Assembly (NCBI GenBank): GCA_900759455.1
Contig: CAAEVI010000131.1
Location: 1 to 5,666 of the forward strand
DNA from: Erysipelotrichaceae bacterium
Lineage (GTDB): Bacteria; Bacillota_I; Bacilli_A; Erysipelotrichales; Erysipelotrichaceae
Direction of reading: 5' to 3'
Length of the DNA stretch: 5,666 nucleotides
A program made the translations under genes and the position numbers. Below the pieces are notes generated by a model. That model worked only from the letters and a program-made list of their open reading frames with translations, was not told the origin of the DNA and made no database searches. Shown piece by piece: positions 1-4,841 of this stretch. The number at the start of each line of letters is the position of its first letter. Within the stretch, counting starts at the first letter, position 1.

Positions 1-30
1 AGAATAGGAAAACATCTCCTTGTACAAAAC

Positions 31-70
31 AAAAAAAAGGAGCCAACCTAAATTTTCTTAGGTTGACACC
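31..70 (-). terminator. Intrinsic terminator downstream of the amidase gene
   Basis: On the minus strand an 8-bp perfect stem (CAACCTAA with TTAGGTTG) is extended outward by a G-U pair, a G-C pair, one mismatch and two G-C pairs. Eight T residues follow immediately (complement of 31-38). This is a classic rho-independent terminator, about 25 nt beyond the amidase stop codon, and it most likely ends that transcript. On the plus strand no T-run follows this hairpin, so it should act in one direction. Confidence 0.85.
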
Positions 71-74
71 ATTG

Positions 75-95
75 GCCTTATATAAGGCTTTTTTT
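75..95 (+). terminator. Short hairpin with T-run facing the plus strand
   Basis: A perfect 14-bp palindrome at 75-88 (five-bp stem GCCTT/AAGGC, loop ATAT) is followed on the plus strand by seven T residues at 89-95. This has the form of a weak intrinsic terminator for transcription entering from the left of the window, which would imply a convergent plus-strand gene just outside. The T-run reaches the amidase stop codon. The stem is short, so confidence is moderate. Confidence 0.5.
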
Positions 96-688
96 CATAT
101 TCGGCAGCGGGTGGCCTGTGGATCGATATGAGTGAAATAATACAGGATTCCCATATAGATCCCATAGGCAAAAGCATAAGGGTCTTCAATTAGTTTTTGA
201 CGGTCTTTTTCATTGGTCAGATAGCCGAGTTCGATGAGAAGGGCAGGCATTGTTGTTTTTCGCAGAACATACAGTGAGGGATTGATCCTTACCAGATTGT
301 CTTTTGTACCGGCATATTGTGTCAGAGCAGGCAGAATGATCTGTGCCATTTCCCAGGCAATGGATCCGTTTTGATAAACATAGATCTCACTGCCGTTGAT
401 CAGCGACGATTCATTGTAATTACAATGAATGCTGAAAAAATAGTCTGCCGGCCAGGCATTGGCCATCGAAACACGTTCATTCAAAGAAGTGCTGGTATTA
501 GTACCGAGCACTTGCTGAGGATACATGCGTGATGTACGCACGGCAAAACGGCAGTCCGCATCCAGAAGATCGGCAAGCAGCTGTGTGACGGTATAATTGA
601 CTTGTTCTTCGTACACGCCGTCAACAACGGCGCCGGCATTGATCGTGCCGGGACTATGACCGGCATCCAGGAAAAGCCTGATTGTCAT
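95..688 (-). CDS. N-acetylmuramoyl-L-alanine amidase (Amidase_3 family)
   Basis: Zinc-dependent peptidoglycan amidase of 197 residues, predicted to cut the amide bond between N-acetylmuramic acid and L-alanine of the stem peptide. The Amidase_3 signatures are all visible: FLDAGHSPGT with zinc ligand H11, the acidic ligand at E27/E28 (VYEEQVN), SIHCN with zinc ligand H88, and the C-terminal MPALLIELGYLTN with catalytic E153. The catalytic domain fills the protein. No SH3b, LysM or choline-binding domain is seen. There is no signal peptide, because the first beta-strand begins at residue 3, so export is unexplained: it could use a holin-type or non-classical route, act on lysis, or be a domesticated phage-type lysin. 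The ATG at 688 is preferred over an in-frame GTG at 697, because that GTG lies inside the Shine-Dalgarno sequence. The gene is divergent from hflX and has its own terminator. The family call is firm; the physiological role is not known. Confidence 0.92.
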   Translation of the reverse strand: MTIRLFLDAGHSPGTINAGAVVDGVYEEQVNYTVTQLLADLLDADCRFAVRTSRMYPQQVLGTNTSTSLNERVSMANAWPADYFFSIHCNYNESSLINGSEIYVYQNGSIAWEMAQIILPALTQYAGTKDNLVRINPSLYVLRKTTMPALLIELGYLTNEKDRQKLIEDPYAFAYGIYMGILYYFTHIDPQATRCRI

Positions 689-694
689 CGATTT

Positions 695-700
695 CACCTC
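695..700 (-). promoter_or_regulatory. Shine-Dalgarno sequence fixing the amidase start
   Basis: GAGGTG on the minus strand lies six nt before the ATG at 688. The in-frame GTG codon at 697 is part of this ribosome binding site and so is very unlikely to be the start, although automatic callers may choose it and add three residues. Confidence 0.8.
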
Positions 701-705
701 GTTTT

Positions 706-711
706 ATCATA
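706..711 (-). promoter_or_regulatory. Possible -10 box of the amidase promoter
   Basis: TATGAT (five of six to consensus) on the minus strand lies about 18 nt upstream of the amidase ATG, which would give a very short leader. No good -35 box sits 17 bp upstream (TATATG). It is the best candidate in the intergenic region but weak. Confidence 0.35.
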
Positions 712-757
712 TGAGTCAGTCGAATCGTCATATAGGCGGTTTGCGTGCGTGCACTCA

Positions 758-766
758 TGGTATAAT
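758..766 (+). promoter_or_regulatory. Extended -10 promoter of hflX
   Basis: TGGTATAAT is a perfect extended -10 element. The nearest -35-like sequence, TTGCGT at 741-746, has a short 14-bp spacer, so the promoter probably depends on the TGn extension. Transcription should begin near 773, giving a leader of about 22 nt to the ATG at 795. In-frame ATGs at 711 and 769 lie upstream of that predicted start, which argues against them as translation starts. Confidence 0.7.
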
Positions 767-783
767 AATGCTGTTACGGAAAG

Positions 784-787
784 AAGG
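784..787 (+). promoter_or_regulatory. Shine-Dalgarno sequence fixing the hflX start
   Basis: AAGG within AAGAAGGCG lies seven nt before the ATG at 795. Neither the ATG at 711 nor the one at 769 has a comparable site. Confidence 0.6.
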
Positions 788-794
788 CGATTGG

Positions 795-2045
795 ATGCAG
801 AAAGCAGTGCTTGCCGGTGTATGGGAAGAGGGGAATACCGATTTCGAGCGGCAGATGGAGGAACTTAAGGGATTAGCTGAAGCTTGTGAAATAAGCGTTG
901 TTGCAGTTGAAACACAGCGGCTGACGAAAAGAATGCAGAGCACTTATGTCGGCAGCGGCCGCTTGCTCGAAATAAAGGAACGGATGGAAGAATGCGAAGC
1001 GGAGGTACTTGTGCTTTTGCATGAATGCACGCCGGCGCAGCTGCGCAATATCGAACGGGTACTCACTTATCCGATCATGGATCGCAGCGAACTGATCCTT
1101 CGGATCTTTGAGCGCAGAGCCAAAACAAAAGAAGCGAAGATGCAGGTGGAAATGGCGCTTTGTCAGTATGAGCTTCCCCGGCTGGCACATTCTTCGACGC
1201 ATTTCAGTCGTCAGGGCGGCGGACGCAACAAAGGAAAAGGGGAGCAGCAGCTGGCGCTTGACAAACGTGTGCTGACCCGGCGCATCAAGACATTGGAACG
1301 CTCTTTGCATCATCTTCAGGAAAAGAAAGAGACGCAGCGAAGAGGGAGAGAAAAAAGTTCTTTGAAAAATATAGCTTTGGTAGGCTATACGAATGCCGGG
1401 AAATCGACACTTCTCAATCAACTGGTTTCTCGCAGCGCACAGGAGGAAGAAAAACAGGTGTTTGCACAGGATATGCTGTTTGCGACCCTGGATACCAGCG
1501 TTCGTCTGATTCGCGCCAAAGGGCATCATGCCTTTCTTCTCTCGGATACGGTCGGTTTCCTTGAGGACCTTCCCGCCTCGCTTTTGGAAGCATTTGACGC
1601 TACCCTCAAAGAAGCACAGGGAGCTGATCTGCTTTTGCATGTCATTGATTTCAGTGATCCTGATTTTGTGGCAAAGCGTGAAGCAACACTGCAAACGCTG
1701 CAGCGAATCGGGTGTGCGGATATTCCGGTGCTGGAGCTGTATAATAAGGTGGATCTCTGCACGGAATATCAGGAAGAAAGAAAAGACAATGCACTGTATT
1801 TCAGTGCATTGTCAGATGACGGGATCAATGAACTGCTCTACATGCTGGACATCTTTTTGCAGAAAGATCATAAGTGCGGTGCATGGCTGTTTCCGTATGC
1901 CTGTCAGAAAGAACTTTCTGCCTTTTATGCATTTGCCCTGGTGGAAGAACGCATTGAAAAAGACGAAGGCATATATCTGCGGGGACAGATCCCGACGCAG
2001 CGCCGTCGTCAGTTTCAATGCTATGAATGTGAAGAAGCAAGCTGA
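795..2045 (+). CDS. hflX: GTPase HflX, ribosome-associated
   Basis: HflX is a translation-factor-class GTPase that binds the 50S subunit and, in species where it has been studied, splits stalled or heat-damaged 70S ribosomes. The product is 416 residues, usual for the family. The N-domain carries YVGSGRLLEI (51-60), TPAQLRNIE (79-87) and the conserved DRSELILRIFERRAKTKEAKMQVE stretch, in which R108, K110, E113 and K115 are key. A helical linker follows with the glycine-rich loop GGGRNKGKGE (141-150). The G domain has G1 GYTNAGKST (197-205), G2 FATLDTSVR (229-237), G3 DTVGF (251-255), G4 NKVD (317-320) and G5 SAL (337-339). A small C-terminal domain ends at CEEAS. The ATG at 795 is chosen because AAGG lies seven nt upstream and the protein then begins at the first N-domain strand (QKAVLAGVW). 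The glycine-rich loop and G2 differ from the commonest forms. The 3' end overlaps the convergent PHP gene, and no plus-strand terminator is visible. Confidence 0.95.
   Translation: MQKAVLAGVWEEGNTDFERQMEELKGLAEACEISVVAVETQRLTKRMQSTYVGSGRLLEIKERMEECEAEVLVLLHECTPAQLRNIERVLTYPIMDRSELILRIFERRAKTKEAKMQVEMALCQYELPRLAHSSTHFSRQGGGRNKGKGEQQLALDKRVLTRRIKTLERSLHHLQEKKETQRRGREKSSLKNIALVGYTNAGKSTLLNQLVSRSAQEEEKQVFAQDMLFATLDTSVRLIRAKGHHAFLLSDTVGFLEDLPASLLEAFDATLKEAQGADLLLHVIDFSDPDFVAKREATLQTLQRIGCADIPVLELYNKVDLCTEYQEERKDNALYFSALSDDGINELLYMLDIFLQKDHKCGAWLFPYACQKELSAFYAFALVEERIEKDEGIYLRGQIPTQRRRQFQCYECEEAS
1771..1813 (-). terminator. Intrinsic terminator of the PHP gene, embedded in hflX
   Basis: A perfect 12-bp inverted repeat, GACAATGCACTG (1785-1796) and its exact complement (1802-1813), flanks a five-nt loop. 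Read on the minus strand it is followed at once by TTTTCTTTCTTCCT, a U-rich tract. On the plus strand the downstream sequence (AGATGACGGG) has no T-run, so the element should stop only minus-strand transcription. It lies about 208 nt beyond the PHP stop codon with no better terminator in between, which makes it the likely end of that transcript. It sits within hflX codons for residues 331-340, including the G5 motif. Confidence 0.7.
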
Positions 2046-2833
2046 TTTCCGATATCGAAAATGCGCTGCCGGGCTTCTTTGATATAATTTCCCACATGAG
2101 CCGGATAATGTGCATCCGAAGCCGTGATGATCTGAACGTCATGACGGCACAGAGCTTTGATGAAATCATCGCTCAAGCCGATATCGGCAGTATGATAACG
2201 ATAATGACAGCCGGTGTTGTTTTCCATTTTGAGTCCTTTTTCACTGGCTAATGCCGCCAGTCGCTCATAAGTCGGCTTAAGATCATAGCTCGGCCATATA
2301 TCAAACAGTTTGATCGTGTCCGGATGTGCGACCTGAGTAAATAAATCACTGCGCATCAGCTGCTCGATCAGTTCATAATAACGCCGGTAGATAGTGTCGG
2401 CGTCTTTTTTATCCCAGAGGAGCTCTTTTGAAAAAGGCATGTCATATAAGATGCCGTCTATCGAATGAACGCTGCCGACAATAAAATCATAAGGATACTG
2501 TGCCAGGATGGTACGCAGGAAAGATTCAGATTCGGGCGTATAACATACTTCCAGACCGAATTTTACTTCAATCGGAAGATCCATCTGCTTCATTGTTTCG
2601 ATCAGGCGATGATATTCGCAAAGATGGTCCTTTGTTTTCTTCTTAAGCCAGGCTGCCTGCAGCTCGGAAGCATTTCGCACTCCGTCGTACATGGGTGCAA
2701 ATTCCAGAAAACGATGTGTGTGGTCTAAGATCTGCAGCGTATCGATGCCCTTCTCGGCTGCGGCATTTACAAACTGCATGGCATAATCAACGCTTAAGTC
2801 TCCGTTTTCTAAATGAACGTGTCCGTCTATCAT
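2021..2833 (-). CDS. PHP-domain phosphatase, histidinol-phosphatase (HisJ)-like
   Basis: A 270-residue metal-dependent phosphoesterase of the PHP superfamily. The metal-binding motifs appear in order: HVH (H5, H7), DH (D37, H38), GLEV (E95), GSVH (H123), AHPD (H170) and SDAH (D240, H242). Length and motif spacing match the HisJ-type histidinol-phosphatases, which release phosphate from L-histidinol phosphate in histidine synthesis. No his genes are nearby, so the substrate is inferred from family resemblance only; another small phosphomonoester is possible. The start is firm: GGAGGG lies seven nt before the ATG at 2833, and a TGGTATAAT promoter lies just upstream. The stop codon falls inside the end of hflX on the other strand (25-bp overlap), and the probable terminator is deeper inside hflX at 1771-1813. 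The gene is divergent from the XRE regulator, which could control it. Confidence 0.88.
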   Translation of the reverse strand: MIDGHVHLENGDLSVDYAMQFVNAAAEKGIDTLQILDHTHRFLEFAPMYDGVRNASELQAAWLKKKTKDHLCEYHRLIETMKQMDLPIEVKFGLEVCYTPESESFLRTILAQYPYDFIVGSVHSIDGILYDMPFSKELLWDKKDADTIYRRYYELIEQLMRSDLFTQVAHPDTIKLFDIWPSYDLKPTYERLAALASEKGLKMENNTGCHYRYHTADIGLSDDFIKALCRHDVQIITASDAHYPAHVGNYIKEARQRIFDIGNQLASSHS

Positions 2834-2860
2834 AAATAATCCCTCCAGTCAATTTTGCTC

Positions 2861-2869
2861 ATTATACCA
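2861..2869 (-). promoter_or_regulatory. Extended -10 promoter of the PHP phosphatase gene
   Basis: On the minus strand TGGTATAAT is a perfect extended -10 element, 28 nt upstream of the ATG at 2833. It predicts a leader of about 20 nt containing the GGAGGG site. The -35 region is poor (GAGATT with a 17-bp spacer). Confidence 0.7.
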
Positions 2870-2938
2870 CAGAAGCTAAAAAAAATCTCATATCTTTCAC
2901 TGCTGAAAATGACTGTTAGCGGGATAAACGCTGGAAGA

Positions 2939-2967
2939 TTCGGATTTCCATGATACTGTCTTATAAT
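2939..2967 (+). promoter_or_regulatory. Promoter of the XRE regulator gene
   Basis: TATAAT at 2962-2967 is a perfect -10 box. A weak -35 (TTCGGA, 2939-2944) lies at the ideal 17-bp spacing. The predicted leader is about 14 nt. It faces away from the PHP promoter, so the two divergent promoters lie within a 154-bp region that could hold a shared operator. I could not identify one with confidence. Confidence 0.65.
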
Positions 2968-2987
2968 ACACTTGAATGTGAGGAATT

Positions 2988-3344
2988 ATGGATAAAAACG
3001 ATTACGGAAGACGACTGGCGAATGCCATTTCAACTCAAATGAGACGCAAGGGCATTACCCAGGAGCAGTTAGGAAGAAAAATAGGTGTATCGCAGCGTAC
3101 GATCTCTGACTATGCAAGCGGCAAGACAGCCCCTTCTTACGATGTGATGGCAAGGATGGCGGTGATCCTGGATATCAGTTTAGATCAGGTTTTTGAATTG
3201 AAGGAAGATCATGCCGCAGTCTATCTGAGCAAGGACGAGTCGCGTCTGCTTGATTTATATCGGCAGCTTCCCGAAGAAAAGAAACGTGGATGTTCGAATG
3301 CACTGGAAGCTGTTATGCGCATGCTTCTTCCCGTACAGGAATAA
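2988..3344 (+). CDS. XRE-family helix-turn-helix transcriptional regulator
   Basis: A 118-residue DNA-binding protein. The N-terminal HTH_3/Cro-C1 fold spans about residues 8-70: QEQLGRKIGVS forms helix 2 and the turn, QRTISDYASGK the recognition helix, then the usual APSYDVMARMAVILDISLDQVF. The remaining part (about 75-118, YLSKDESRLLDLYRQLPEEKK onward) is a short helical tail of the kind used for dimerisation in many stand-alone XRE regulators. There is no peptidase or sensor domain. The start is supported by GAGG four nt before the ATG and by a promoter just upstream. A terminator follows, so the gene is monocistronic. Its targets are unknown; autoregulation and control of the divergent PHP gene are the natural first guesses. 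No phage or mobile genes are adjacent that would make it a phage repressor. Confidence 0.9.
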   Translation: MDKNDYGRRLANAISTQMRRKGITQEQLGRKIGVSQRTISDYASGKTAPSYDVMARMAVILDISLDQVFELKEDHAAVYLSKDESRLLDLYRQLPEEKKRGCSNALEAVMRMLLPVQE

Positions 3345-3376
3345 GCTGCATAAGAGTTTTTTTGTATCGTTTCTGC

Positions 3377-3410
3377 AGCATGCTGTAAATATTTGGCATG
3401 CTTTTTCTTT
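3377..3410 (+). terminator. Intrinsic terminator of the XRE gene
   Basis: AGCATGC (3377-3383) pairs perfectly with GCATGCT (3396-3402), extended inward by two G-U pairs, and is followed by TTTTTCTTT. It lies 33 nt after the XRE stop. The T-tract runs into the -35 box of the next promoter. Confidence 0.75.
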
Positions 3411-3436
3411 ACCAAAAAGAAAACCTAGTATATAAT
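3408..3436 (+). promoter_or_regulatory. Promoter of the patatin-like gene
   Basis: TTTACC at 3408-3413 (four of six to consensus) and a perfect TATAAT at 3431-3436 are separated by 17 bp. The predicted transcript start is near 3443, about 16 nt before the ATG at 3459. Confidence 0.75.
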
Positions 3437-3446
3437 AAGAAACATT

Positions 3447-3452
3447 GAGGTG
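3447..3452 (+). promoter_or_regulatory. Shine-Dalgarno sequence fixing the patatin-like start
   Basis: GAGGTG lies six nt before the ATG at 3459. The in-frame GTG at 3450 is contained in it and is therefore unlikely to be the start. Confidence 0.8.
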
Positions 3453-3458
3453 TTGATC

Positions 3459-4322
3459 ATGATAAAAAATATTGGCTTGATCTGTGAGGGCGGCGGGACC
3501 AAAGCAGCGTATTCCGCGGGTGTCCTGCAGTGTCTGTTAGATTGCAAAATATATCTTCCTTATACAGCCGGCATCAGTGCCGGTGCTGAGATCCTGCTGG
3601 CTTATGTATCCCGGCAGCGTGAGCGTTTGTTTGTGGCAGGTGTGGAATCTGCGTCACAGAAAAGTGCGGTCGGCATTCGCCCGCTTCTTCACGAGCGCGG
3701 CCTGTTCGGAATTCAGGCGACATGCGATTTTATCGAAAAGCATGCACCGCTGGATTATGAAACCTTTATGAAGAGCGAAACCCAGCTTGACATCGGATTA
3801 TATAATCTGGATACTAACAAGATCGAGTATTTCGATAAGAGTTATTTCGATCCAAAAGAACAGACGCTTGTCAAAGCGGCCTGTGCATTGTTTCTGCTGA
3901 CACGGCCATATCACTTTAACGGTCATTTATACATGGATGCCGGCTTGATCGATATGATTCCGATCGAACAAAGCATTCGCAGAGGAAATGAAAAACATAT
4001 CTTTATTTCTACAAAAGAAGAAAATTATGTACGTAAACCGGCACCGCAGTGGCAGCTGCGTTTCAGCAGAATGTTTTATGCGGGAAACAAAGAAGTAACG
4101 GAAAATCTGAAAAAACGCCATATCCGCTATGAAGAACAGTGGGCAAAGGTCAAACAGCTGGAGCAGGAAGGCAAAGCGTTGATTCTTCGTCCGCATAAAG
4201 ATCTTGGCGTGACCAGGTATACGACCGATCGTAAATTGCTCGAACCTTGGTTTCAGCTGGGTTATGATGAAACGATGGAGCGCATCGATGAAATCAGACG
4301 TTTTATCGGTGAAGAAAAATAA
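3459..4322 (+). CDS. Patatin-like phospholipase/serine hydrolase (YjjU-like)
   Basis: A 287-residue patatin-family acyl hydrolase using a Ser-Asp dyad, probably a cytoplasmic or membrane-peripheral lipase or phospholipase. The glycine-rich oxyanion-hole loop is GLICEGGGTKAAYSAGVL (6-23, G11-G13). The nucleophile elbow is GISAG with S40. The catalytic aspartate is D160 in YMDAGLIDMIPI, where DAG replaces the more frequent DGG or DGA but keeps the aspartate. AACALFLLTRPYHFNG (140-155) matches the block that normally precedes it. Length and order of motifs fit bacterial YjjU-like proteins. There is no signal peptide or membrane segment. The C-terminal part (about 200-287) is charged and helical. 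The ATG at 3459 is chosen because the in-frame GTG at 3450 lies in the ribosome binding site. The gene has its own promoter and terminator, so context does not suggest a substrate. Confidence 0.9.
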   Translation: MIKNIGLICEGGGTKAAYSAGVLQCLLDCKIYLPYTAGISAGAEILLAYVSRQRERLFVAGVESASQKSAVGIRPLLHERGLFGIQATCDFIEKHAPLDYETFMKSETQLDIGLYNLDTNKIEYFDKSYFDPKEQTLVKAACALFLLTRPYHFNGHLYMDAGLIDMIPIEQSIRRGNEKHIFISTKEENYVRKPAPQWQLRFSRMFYAGNKEVTENLKKRHIRYEEQWAKVKQLEQEGKALILRPHKDLGVTRYTTDRKLLEPWFQLGYDETMERIDEIRRFIGEEK

Positions 4323-4338
4323 AGATATTGATAAAAGC

Positions 4339-4374
4339 ATCTTCGCAGGAGCTTGTCTTAGCGAAGATTTTTTT
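4339..4374 (+). terminator. Intrinsic terminator of the patatin-like gene
   Basis: ATCTTCGC (4339-4346) and GCGAAGAT (4361-4368) form a perfect 8-bp stem with a 14-nt loop, followed by a T-run to 4374. It lies 16 nt after the stop codon. Confidence 0.85.
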
Positions 4375-4395
4375 ATTGTCTGTTTAAAAAATGGT

Positions 4396-4409
4396 AATCG
4401 TTAATGATT
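4396..4409. promoter_or_regulatory. Imperfect palindrome overlapping a promoter, possible operator
   Basis: AATCGTTAATGATT matches its own reverse complement at 12 of 14 positions. It lies just upstream of the extended -10 at 4412-4420, over the -35/spacer region, where a repressor would act. It is AT-rich and could be chance. It does not clearly match a named operator. Confidence 0.3.
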
Positions 4410-4411
4410 TT

Positions 4412-4420
4412 TGTTATACT
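4412..4420 (+). promoter_or_regulatory. Extended -10 promoter of the small membrane protein gene
   Basis: TGTTATACT is a TGn-extended -10 with five of six matches in the hexamer. The -35 (TGGTAA, 17-bp spacing) is weak. The predicted leader is about 59 nt, longer than for the other genes here, and contains two near-identical SD-like sequences (4432-4441 and 4470-4480). Confidence 0.6.
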
Positions 4421-4485
4421 GCGATTAGAAAAGGGAGAGGTCATAAAAGCCGCAGCATCGATGAAAAAGAAAGGAGAGGTAAAGG

Positions 4486-4839
4486 ATGAATACAAGTATG
4501 ATCATAATGTCTGTCTTATTGGCTGTGTGTGTCGTGTTGCTGCCTTTTGTGATAAACGGCATTCTGCGTGATGTCGCAACATCAGGCGGAAGAGGAAAAG
4601 GAAGTTTAAGATGTGTGTATTTTTCGATCCTGCTGTTTCTTACCGGGCTGTCGATCGGTGTCGTCAAACAGGGGAATTATTATGCACCGTACATTGCTGC
4701 GCTGACAATGCCGATCCTACCTTGGTTGATTGCCTATCGCTTGAAAGGCTTCAGAGAAAACAGGGAAACAATCAGTTTCATTTATTATTTTGTGTTTGAG
4801 ATCATTGCTGTTTTTGCTGCCTTGGCCTTGTTTATTTGA
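4486..4839 (+). CDS. Small four-helix membrane protein of unknown function
   Basis: A 117-residue, very hydrophobic protein that I do not recognise. Four membrane segments are visible at about residues 5-27, 42-60, 66-84 and 97-116. Short loops separate them: RDVATSGGRGKGSLR (28-42) between the first two, and a charged loop YRLKGFRENRET (84-95) between the last two. By the positive-inside rule both these basic loops should be cytoplasmic, with both termini outside or at the outer face. No catalytic or binding motif is evident. The start is well supported: AAGGAGAGG ends six nt before the ATG. It has its own promoter and a strong terminator shared with the convergent membrane gene. It could be an orphan integral membrane protein or a lineage-specific family. 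Confidence 0.8.
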   Translation: MNTSMIIMSVLLAVCVVLLPFVINGILRDVATSGGRGKGSLRCVYFSILLFLTGLSIGVVKQGNYYAPYIAALTMPILPWLIAYRLKGFRENRETISFIYYFVFEIIAVFAALALFI

Positions 4840-4841
4840 AC

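Noticed and set aside
1..30. AAGGAGATG on the minus strand near the left edge as a gene start
   Set aside because: The SD-like AAGGAG touches the ATG with no spacing, and too little sequence follows in the window to judge a frame.
711..794. Longer versions of HflX starting at ATG 711 or ATG 769
   Set aside because: Both lie at or before the predicted transcript start (extended -10 at 758-766), neither has a ribosome binding site, and HflX homologues begin at the strand that follows ATG 795.
873..1694. A long open frame of 273 codons on the minus strand inside hflX
   Set aside because: It is fully antisense to clearly conserved HflX codons, its translation shows no domain and reads as low-quality sequence rich in F, C, Q and R, and no ribosome binding site supports it.
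1895..1930. Short inverted repeat CAGAAAG-AA-CTTTCTG near the end of hflX as a plus-strand terminator
   Set aside because: A two-nt loop is too tight to form the hairpin fully, the stem is AT-rich, and the following CCTTTT is not a convincing T-tract; more than 100 nt of hflX coding sequence still follow.
1528..2082. A 184-codon plus-strand frame overlapping the end of hflX
   Set aside because: It is an alternative-frame shadow of hflX; the translation is rich in W, C, R and F with no recognisable fold, and it has no start signals of its own.
2905..2935. Possible operator AGCG-N7-CGCT between the PHP and XRE promoters
   Set aside because: Only four bases per arm match, which is expected by chance in 154 bp, so I do not list it as a feature.
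3565..3590. Inverted repeat CCGGCA-TCAG-TGCCGG over the patatin nucleophile codons
   Set aside because: It has no U-tract on either strand and is explained by the repeated Ala-Gly codons of the AGISAGA sequence.
3927..4340. A 137-codon minus-strand frame opposite the patatin-like gene
   Set aside because: It covers the conserved DAG-motif codons of the real gene in antisense and ends up phenylalanine-rich without any motif.
4461..4571. A 36-codon leader frame starting at the ATG within the leader of the membrane-protein gene
   Set aside because: The nearest SD-like block is about 20 nt upstream, too far, and most of the frame lies inside the membrane-protein gene in a different frame. Its peptide shows no amino-acid run typical of attenuation.
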